Source of the DNA: Sedimentisphaerales bacterium
Lineage (GTDB): Bacteria > Planctomycetota > Phycisphaerae > Sedimentisphaerales > SG8-4
NCBI GenBank assembly: GCA_016932895.1
Contig: JAFGCA010000441.1
Span: forward strand, 1-10,917
Length of the DNA: 10,917 nucleotides
Direction: 5' to 3'
Positions within the stretch are counted from its first letter, which is position 1; every line of letters starts with the position of its first letter. Below are positions 6,233 through 10,917 of the stretch, piece by piece. The notes under the pieces were generated by a model. That model did no database searches. It saw only the letters and a program-made list of their open reading frames with translations, and was not told the DNA's origin. A program made the translations under genes and the position numbers.

Positions 6233-7181
6233 ACCGGAGGACGGCCAGGAAGACGAGGCCGCCCAGGGACATGGCGATGCCGAGGATTTGTGAGATGGTC
6301 AGGGCGCCGAGCTCGTAGGGATTGTCGTCTCGCAGGACCTCCAGGATGAAGCGGCCGATGCCGTAAAAGACGAGTAATCCCGCGACGGCCAGGCCGGGCC
6401 GGCCGCGCAGCCTGTGCTTGCCGTCGGGACTTGCCGGCTCCACGCTCTTACGCCACAGGAGGTATAGAAGTCCGCAGAGCAGCAGCGCGTGGGCCGAGGC
6501 GTAAAGCTGGGTGGGGTGAACGGGCAGGCACTGATACCGGCCCCTGGTGACTTCGTACTGCTGGCGCTCGGTGAGCGCGTCGAAAGGCTTCAGGTGGCGG
6601 CGCAGGTCTTTCTCGGAGAGGTAGAAATAGCCGGTCGGCGGCAGGTTCAGATGGGGCTGCGCCCGGTCCCGGGCCGGGTCGGGGTTGATCTGGCCGAGGT
6701 AGGCGTACGACCCGTAGGGAAAGCGCACGGCCCAGGGCAAGTCGGCCGGCTTGCCATAACAGCAGCCGTTGAGGAAGCAGCCGATCCGCCCGAAGGCCAG
6801 GCCCGCCATGAGCCCGACGGCCAGGATGTCCAGGTAGCGGCGGACGGGCAGCTTACGCCACTTCAGGTACAGCAGCAGGAAGACCACCGCCGGGGCCAGT
6901 CCGCCGAGGAATTCCAGGCCGCCCCGCCAAACGGCGAAGACGCCGAGCGGATCGTGGCGAAACTCATCGACGTGATGGACCACGAAAAAGACGCGCGCGC
7001 CCAGCATGCCGAAGACCAGCGCGTACAACGCAGCGCTGGAGATCGTTTCCGGGTCCAGACCCGCGCGCCGGCTCAGCCGCCGCACCAGGAGCAACGCCGC
7101 GACGAATCCCAGCACCATCATCAGGCCAAAGCTCCAGAGGGTCAGGTGAAGTACCGGGATTTCCAGCAACCTTGGATGCAC
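6198..7181 (-). CDS. lgt: Phosphatidylglycerol--prolipoprotein diacylglyceryl transferase
   Basis: Lgt moves the diacylglyceryl group of phosphatidylglycerol onto the lipobox cysteine of prolipoproteins, in the inner membrane. The 327-residue protein begins MHPRLLEIP, typical for Lgt, from GTG 7181, with several hydrophobic spans (about 13-34, 50-70, 91-107, 118-135, 229-243, 264-282, 296-316). The signature GRIGCFLNGCCYGKP is at 131-145 (R132 in the conserved Arg position), followed by VHPTQLY (221-227) and GIGRFILEVLRDD (274-286). An insert of about 40 residues (160-215) separates these, as in several non-proteobacterial Lgt proteins. The ribosome site is weak (AAGG about 11 nt upstream). 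Residues 318-327 (NPGVRPARVR) are encoded within the 3' end of the aldehyde dehydrogenase, so the natural tail may have been replaced when the cassette arrived. Confidence 0.96.
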   Translation of the reverse strand: MHPRLLEIPVLHLTLWSFGLMMVLGFVAALLLVRRLSRRAGLDPETISSAALYALVFGMLGARVFFVVHHVDEFRHDPLGVFAVWRGGLEFLGGLAPAVVFLLLYLKWRKLPVRRYLDILAVGLMAGLAFGRIGCFLNGCCYGKPADLPWAVRFPYGSYAYLGQINPDPARDRAQPHLNLPPTGYFYLSEKDLRRHLKPFDALTERQQYEVTRGRYQCLPVHPTQLYASAHALLLCGLLYLLWRKSVEPASPDGKHRLRGRPGLAVAGLLVFYGIGRFILEVLRDDNPYELGALTISQILGIAMSLGGLVFLAVLRFNPGVRPARVR

Positions 7182-7213
7182 GCGAACAAAGCCTTAGTCT
7201 AATGCCTGCGTTT

Positions 7214-7231
7214 CGACGCAACGCTGCGTCG
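7214..7231 (-). other. Perfect 7-bp hairpin in the probable lgt leader
   Basis: CGACGCA and TGCGTCG (plus strand, 7214-7220 and 7225-7231) enclose a 4-base loop. It lies 93 bp past the stop of the upstream surface-protein gene and 33 bp before the lgt start. No T-run follows on either strand, so I do not call it a terminator; it may stabilise the leader or mark the upstream mRNA end. Confidence 0.4.
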
Positions 7232-7257
7232 CCATGCGGCACTGATCCATTGGTTGG

Positions 7258-7286
7258 ATTATCGTCCAGACTGGCGGCCGGGACAA
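7258..7286 (-). promoter_or_regulatory. Possible sigma70-like promoter for lgt
   Basis: On the minus strand TTGTCC (7281-7286), 17 bases, then GATAAT (7258-7263). The -10 matches five of six positions, the -35 four of six. It would give a leader of about 70 nt that contains the 7214-7231 hairpin. lgt could equally be read through from the surface-protein gene 142 bp upstream. Confidence 0.38.
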
Positions 7287-7323
7287 GCAGGAAAGCCAGC
7301 CAGACACCTGCTCTCGCCCGGTC

Positions 7324-9600
7324 TCAGGGCCACAGGCCGGTTTCGAGCCATTGGTCGGCAAGGATGGTGAAGTCGCGCAGATCGACGCGGTCGTCGGCGT
7401 TGAGGTCGGCCGGGAAGGAGATCGGGTCGTCGAAAACGCCGGTCCCGTCGGTGGCGAGCCAGGCTGCCTCGGGCGCCGAGAGGGCGTAGTCATAGATGCG
7501 GAAATCGTCAATGAGGCCGTCGTAATGGCCGTACCAGCCGGAGCCGATCGCAAAGGACGTGACGTTCTCGATGGGCGAATCCGTTCCCGTGCGGCTGTCA
7601 TAGAGAACGCCGTTGAGGTAGATTTCCATCCGGCCGGTTTCGCCATGCGGGCTCGGGCGGACGTCCTTCGTGAAGACCCAGTGGTTCCACCGGCCCGCCC
7701 AGTCGCGCCTGCTCTGGTGGTGTCCGGCGAGGCGGTTGTCCATCGACCAGGGAGAGCCGCAGTCCCAGCGATACTGGCCCGGGTCGCGCCACAGGCCGAG
7801 GTTGACGGCCACGGCGGGGTTCGACTGCCCGTAGACGTAGTTCGAGCAGCAGACGGTGTCGTTGACGTGCGGGGAATCGTCGCCGTGCTGCCAGAACGCA
7901 ATGGTGATCGCCTCGCGGATGCCGGCAAAGACGGCGGCCGGCTCGGGGACCGTCACCGCATCGTTCTGGTTCATGAAGTGCAGGGCCTGGCCCAGCCTGC
8001 CGGGCGCGTACGTGGGCCGGCCGTGCATTTCGCCGTCGCCGCCGCCGGCGTCATCTCCGGTATGGCCGTCGAATCGATACCACAGGACCGGGTCGTTCGG
8101 CGTCTCCACGGGCAGCCGAAGCGGGCGGGCCTCGAGCCAGTCGGCCGCCATCCGCTCGACGTCGCGGTAATCGACGGCGCAGTCGGCCGTGACGTCGGCC
8201 GCCGGTTGAAGCTCCATCAGGCACCGGTGCGGGTACAGGCAGATATCGTCGAGGTAGATCGTCCCCTCGCTGCGGTGCCCCGGTTGCGGCGAGAGCGGCC
8301 GCAGCCCGATGGCCATGCTCTCGATGTGGCTCAGATCGACGCCGTTGAAGTCGTCGAAGGCGATCCGCCAGGCGGACCACTCGTCTCGGGCCAGCGCGTC
8401 CATGTCCCCCTGGTAGAGCACGTACTGCTCGGTGGCGCCGTCGCCGAGCGTCAGGTAGAGCCGGCCGTCCGTGGCGTTGCCGGGCTTGCCGTGGAGCATG
8501 ACCTGGAGACCCTGCACGCCGTGTCGCGTCCAGTCCTGCGGCCTCTCAAACTGGCGGAACGTCTCGGCGAAATAGACGGCATCGTAATGGTACTCGAAGA
8601 GCATCGACTGGAGGCAACTGCGGATGACATCCCATTCAAGCGAGGTCCAGGCCCAGCTTCGCACCGGCCAGCTCTCGTACAGGTAGTTGTCCAGGAGATC
8701 GTACGACTCGAAGTCATCGACCACGATCCGGTCCGAAACGGTGAAGGACCAGACGTCACCCTGTCCGCGAGGGTTGGCGTCGGCGCCGATTTCGTCCACG
8801 CGCCAGTAGTACGTTCGGCCCAGCGACAACTCCGGCGGCGCGAACGTGTTGGCATCGTGCGGCTGGGCGGGGTAGCGAATCCCCGGCGCGCCCGATCGAA
8901 CCTCGGAGGCGACGTCCCCGAAGTAGACCACCTGCTCCCGGGTAGAACTGCCCGGCGTCCATCGCAGCTCGACGTGGGGCGCAATATCACGAGCCCCGCT
9001 GACGGGGTTCGGGCAAGTTGCTCGGGGCTCGGCGTCGTGGGAGACGCGGGCCTGGATGTTCGCCAGATCGAAACCGGGCGAGCCGCCCCCGAGATCCACC
9101 GCCACGACCCGCAGGCCGCGGGCCTCAAACGGAATCTCAATGCCGGCGAGGTCCAACGCAATGTACGTCAACGCCTGCTCGCCGGAGTTTTCGGCCACGG
9201 CAAGCCCCGCGACGTACTCCTGATCCGCCCCGTCGGTGAGGAATATCAGGGCCTGCTCGCCCACCCGTCCGGACTCCACGAGGACGATATCGTTGCCGTC
9301 GTTATCCACGATCCGGCCGGAATAACCCAGGTGAATCCAGTGGTCTTCGGGGAACGTAACCGCCGATAAGTCCGAAGGCGGCGGCCCCACCAGCCACCGT
9401 GCGGGCACCACCGAGACGCCGGGCCCGTCTCCGCCGTCCCGCCACAGACCGTCGGCGTCCATCCCACGCCAGCAGTTTTGGTCGGCGTCGTAGACGTCCA
9501 GGAGGGCAGACGGGTACTCCAAGGCGGCCTCACCGGCTGAGACCGCCGTGACACACAACAACACGACTATTACGGACACCGGCCCGCTCACGCCTGGCAT
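7324..9600 (-). CDS. Large secreted protein with DDFESY-type domain, LamG domain and two dockerin-like motifs
   Basis: The protein has 758 residues from ATG 9600, which has GAAGGA five bases upstream and begins a hydrophobic signal peptide (residues 7-22, probable cleavage after AVSA). Order: 27-186, a beta-rich domain (HLGYSGRIVDNDGNDIVLVE, then GGGSPGFDLANIQAR) that I know from Phycisphaerae surface proteins; 195-288, fibronectin-III-like (RTYYWRVDE, WSFTV); 293-460, DDFESY domain ending IYLDDICLYP, resembling carbohydrate-binding folds; 468-489, a degenerate dockerin-like motif (DYRDVERMAADWL); 503-716, LamG/concanavalin-A-like (LWYRFDG, GQALHF, GLIDDFRIYDYALS); 731-752, a dockerin-like motif with D-x-N-x-D-D-R-V-D and DFTILADQWL. 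No catalytic domain is visible, so I expect binding or a structural role outside the cell. The signal peptide lacks basic residues before its core, which is unusual. Confidence 0.85.
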   Translation of the reverse strand: MPGVSGPVSVIVVLLCVTAVSAGEAALEYPSALLDVYDADQNCWRGMDADGLWRDGGDGPGVSVVPARWLVGPPPSDLSAVTFPEDHWIHLGYSGRIVDNDGNDIVLVESGRVGEQALIFLTDGADQEYVAGLAVAENSGEQALTYIALDLAGIEIPFEARGLRVVAVDLGGGSPGFDLANIQARVSHDAEPRATCPNPVSGARDIAPHVELRWTPGSSTREQVVYFGDVASEVRSGAPGIRYPAQPHDANTFAPPELSLGRTYYWRVDEIGADANPRGQGDVWSFTVSDRIVVDDFESYDLLDNYLYESWPVRSWAWTSLEWDVIRSCLQSMLFEYHYDAVYFAETFRQFERPQDWTRHGVQGLQVMLHGKPGNATDGRLYLTLGDGATEQYVLYQGDMDALARDEWSAWRIAFDDFNGVDLSHIESMAIGLRPLSPQPGHRSEGTIYLDDICLYPHRCLMELQPAADVTADCAVDYRDVERMAADWLEARPLRLPVETPNDPVLWYRFDGHTGDDAGGGDGEMHGRPTYAPGRLGQALHFMNQNDAVTVPEPAAVFAGIREAITIAFWQHGDDSPHVNDTVCCSNYVYGQSNPAVAVNLGLWRDPGQYRWDCGSPWSMDNRLAGHHQSRRDWAGRWNHWVFTKDVRPSPHGETGRMEIYLNGVLYDSRTGTDSPIENVTSFAIGSGWYGHYDGLIDDFRIYDYALSAPEAAWLATDGTGVFDDPISFPADLNADDRVDLRDFTILADQWLETGLWP

Positions 9601-9605
9601 GGAGA

Positions 9606-9622
9606 TCCTTCGACACCTCCTT
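9606..9622 (-). promoter_or_regulatory. Two ribosome-binding sequences before the surface-protein start
   Basis: Reading the minus strand, a near-perfect anti-16S match AAGGAGGTG (9614-9622) lies 13 nt before the ATG, and a weaker GAAGGA (9606-9611) lies 5 nt before it. No other in-frame ATG, GTG or TTG falls between them, so ATG 9600 is the likely start. Confidence 0.6.
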
Positions 9623-9627
9623 CTATA

Positions 9628-9661
9628 CGCAAAAAGAACCTTCGGGCGCCTTGCGCGCCCG
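9628..9661 (-). promoter_or_regulatory. Hairpin plus T-run in the leader of the surface-protein gene (attenuator-like)
   Basis: On the minus strand a perfect all-GC 7-bp stem, CGGGCGC/GCGCCCG with a 5-base loop (9643-9661 in plus coordinates), is followed by AAGGTTCTTTTTG (T-run at about 9631-9635). It sits between the predicted promoter and the start codon, so it could terminate or pause transcription early. The T-run starts 7 nt after the stem, farther than in a strong intrinsic terminator. Confidence 0.45.
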
Positions 9662-9675
9662 CCTACTATAGTCCC

Positions 9676-9705
9676 ATTATAGCACATTTTGGACCCGAAG
9701 TGCAA
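9676..9705 (-). promoter_or_regulatory. Extended -10 promoter for the surface-protein gene
   Basis: On the minus strand TGCTATAAT gives a perfect TATAAT (9676-9681) with the extended TGn element; a weak -35, TTGCAC (9700-9705), lies 18 bases upstream. The -10 overlaps an inverted repeat, CTATA...TATAG (9666-9682). The leader would be about 68 nt. Confidence 0.55.
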
Positions 9706-9728
9706 AGGCCGCCGGCCCCGCAGGGCGT

Positions 9729-9740
9729 TGACGCGCGTCA
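9729..9740. promoter_or_regulatory. Perfect 12-bp palindrome in the divergent intergenic region
   Basis: TGACGCGCGTCA is its own reverse complement. It lies upstream of both divergent genes (surface protein, minus; nucleotide-sugar dehydrogenase, plus), so it could be a shared operator. No regulator gene is near. Confidence 0.4.
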
Positions 9741-9757
9741 CCCGGACCAGAAAAGCC

Positions 9758-9785
9758 TTGATACCCCCCGGATCATTGCTACACT
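9758..9785 (+). promoter_or_regulatory. Possible promoter for the nucleotide-sugar dehydrogenase gene
   Basis: TTGATA (9758-9763), 16 bases, then TACACT (9780-9785). The -35 matches five of six, the -10 four of six. A TATAAC at 9837-9842 is a rival -10 without a good -35. Confidence 0.33.
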
Positions 9786-9867
9786 TCTGGCACCCGTACG
9801 CCGGCGTTCGGCGACGGCACGCAACAGGCACGGTCCTATAACGGAACTAAATGAGAGGTCCTTGAAA

Positions 9868-10917
9868 ATGGCTGACTACTCCGCAAGCCCCGCAGGCGAG
9901 AAGTTCGAGCTGCCCCGAAGTGAAGAATATGCGCAGGAATTCCAGCGTATCGAGGCCCTGACCCGCGCCGCGCGCGAGGAAGGCAAGGAAATCGTCGTGG
10001 TCATGGGCGTCGGCTTTGTCGGCGCGGTGATGGCCGCGATCATCGCCGATACCGTGGACAAGGAAACCGGCCAGCCCAACAAATTCGTCATCGGTTGCCA
10101 GCGGCCCAGCACCCGCAGCTACTGGAAGATCCCCCTGCTCAATCGCGGGCAGTCCCCCGTCAAGGCCGAGGACCCGGAAGTCGATCCCATGATCGCGCGC
10201 TGCGTCCTGGAGAAGAAGACGCTCATCGCCACGTACAACAGCGACTGCCTCAAGCTGGCCGACTGCGTGGTCGTGGACGTCCAATGCGACTACACCAAGC
10301 ACGATCTGGGCAACATGAAGACCGGCGAGACGGAGATGAGCGCGCTTGAGGCCACGATGCAGACCATCGGCGACAGGATCGAGCCGCACTGCCTCGTGCT
10401 CATCGAGACCACCGTCGCCCCGGGCACCACCGAATTCGTGGCCTGGCCGATCATGAAAAAGGCCTTCGCCCGCCGCGGGATCGAGGCGGTGCCCCTGCTG
10501 AGCCACAGCTTCGAGCGCGTCATGCCCGGGCGCGAATACGTCTCGAGCATCCGCGATTTCTGGCGCGTCTGTTCCGGCTGCAACGCCGAGGCCCGGGCCC
10601 GCGTCGAGAAGTTCCTCCACGAGGTCCTCAACACCGACCAGTTCCCGCTGACCGTCATGGACCGCCCCATCGAGTCCGAGACGACCAAGATCGTCGAGAA
10701 CTCGTACCGGGCGACGACGCTGGCGTTCCTGAACGAGTGGAGCCTTTTCGCCGAGCGTAACGGCGTCGATCTGATCAAGGTCATCAATGCCATCAAGATG
10801 CGGCCGACCCACAGCAACATGATCTTCCCGGGCCCCGGCATCGGCGGCTACTGCCTGCCCAAGGACGGCGGCCTGGGCTACTGGGCCTACAAGCACATCC
10901 TCGGCTTCGAGGACGGC
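9868..10917 (+). CDS. Nucleotide-sugar dehydrogenase, UDP-glucose/GDP-mannose dehydrogenase family (3'-truncated by window)
   Basis: 350 residues are present with no stop; the usual C-terminal UDP-binding domain lies beyond the window. These cytoplasmic enzymes use two NAD+ to oxidise a UDP- or GDP-sugar to its uronic acid for surface polysaccharides. Visible: NAD-binding VVVMGVGFVGAVMA (43-56; G47, G49, G52), IETTVAPGTT (179-188), ERVMPG (216-221), the central helix with ETTKIVENSYR (271-281; K274 and N278), and PGPGIGGYCLPKD (321-333) with catalytic C329. ERVMPG in place of the PEFLREG of UDP-glucose enzymes points to the UDP-HexNAc (WecC/WbpO-like) side of the family; substrate is uncertain. 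The Rossmann fold starts only at residue 42, so there is an extra N-terminal segment of about 40 residues. ATG 9868 has GAGAGG nine bases upstream. Confidence 0.9.
   Translation, partial: MADYSASPAGEKFELPRSEEYAQEFQRIEALTRAAREEGKEIVVVMGVGFVGAVMAAIIADTVDKETGQPNKFVIGCQRPSTRSYWKIPLLNRGQSPVKAEDPEVDPMIARCVLEKKTLIATYNSDCLKLADCVVVDVQCDYTKHDLGNMKTGETEMSALEATMQTIGDRIEPHCLVLIETTVAPGTTEFVAWPIMKKAFARRGIEAVPLLSHSFERVMPGREYVSSIRDFWRVCSGCNAEARARVEKFLHEVLNTDQFPLTVMDRPIESETTKIVENSYRATTLAFLNEWSLFAERNGVDLIKVINAIKMRPTHSNMIFPGPGIGGYCLPKDGGLGYWAYKHILGFEDG

Noticed and set aside
7351..9369. Long open frame (672 codons) on the plus strand opposite the surface-protein gene
   Set aside because: It is a GC-rich shadow: its product is Val/Arg/Gly/Asp-rich with no motif, whereas the opposite strand has a signal peptide, LamG and dockerin-like motifs.
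9601..9831. 77-codon upstream extension of the surface-protein gene
   Set aside because: It would bury the signal peptide inside the protein and cross the promoter and hairpin; it is Arg/Cys-rich like non-coding GC-rich DNA.
9851..9865. Four-codon leader ORF (M-R-G-P) ending just before the sugar-dehydrogenase start
   Set aside because: The dehydrogenase ribosome site lies within it and it has none of its own; likely chance.
9847..10896. Open minus-strand frame (349 codons) opposite the nucleotide-sugar dehydrogenase
   Set aside because: The plus strand encodes a clear dehydrogenase with all family motifs; the antisense product has an Asp/His/Gly-rich shadow composition.

Overview
The window looks like a chromosomal segment from a GC-rich member of the PVC group, most likely a planctomycete of the Phycisphaerae type. 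The main reasons are a small basic protein with the SLK...RHRNVLTRAERI...GLPKV signature (240-494) and a secreted protein with a DDFESY-type domain, a LamG domain and dockerin-like D-x-N-x-D...DF..LA..WL motifs (7324-9600). The assignment comes from motif memory, not a search.

Layout. 1-222 (+) is the C-terminal end of a CapD/FlaA1-type nucleotide-sugar epimerase/dehydratase. 240-1475 (-) is a two-gene unit: a single-pass membrane protein with a SPOR-like C-terminal domain, then the small basic protein. A good sigma70-like promoter for it sits at 1555-1583. 1796-3364 (+) is a one-chain, iron-sulfur L-serine ammonia-lyase. Just downstream, in the same unit, is the start of an ornithine cyclodeaminase/mu-crystallin-family gene (3407), which loses family resemblance after about 40 codons.

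From about 3531 to about 6232 base composition and style change: an AT-richer leader (48% GC over 3531-3780), a DapA/NAL-family lyase (3787-4695) and a PuuC-like aldehyde dehydrogenase (4706-6232). I read this as a transferred catabolic cassette that replaced most of the cyclodeaminase gene. It carries its own promoter with an overlapping palindrome (3681-3709), and its right end runs 35 bp into the 3' end of lgt. A metagenomic assembly chimera is the main alternative.

6198-7181 (-) is lgt (prolipoprotein diacylglyceryl transferase). 7324-9600 (-) is the large secreted LamG/dockerin-like protein, with a strong extended -10 promoter and a hairpin plus T-run in its leader. Across a 267-bp divergent intergenic region, 9868-10917 (+) is a nucleotide-sugar dehydrogenase running off the window.

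Functional picture: both ends belong to surface polysaccharide or nucleotide-sugar metabolism. The middle holds amino-acid or organic-acid catabolism (serine deamination; lyase plus aldehyde oxidation) and cell-envelope functions. I found no CRISPR array, tRNA, rRNA, transposase, phage gene or recognisable defence system. The strongest unusual signal is the apparent cassette replacement at 3531-6232; I do not see evidence for a wholly new system.
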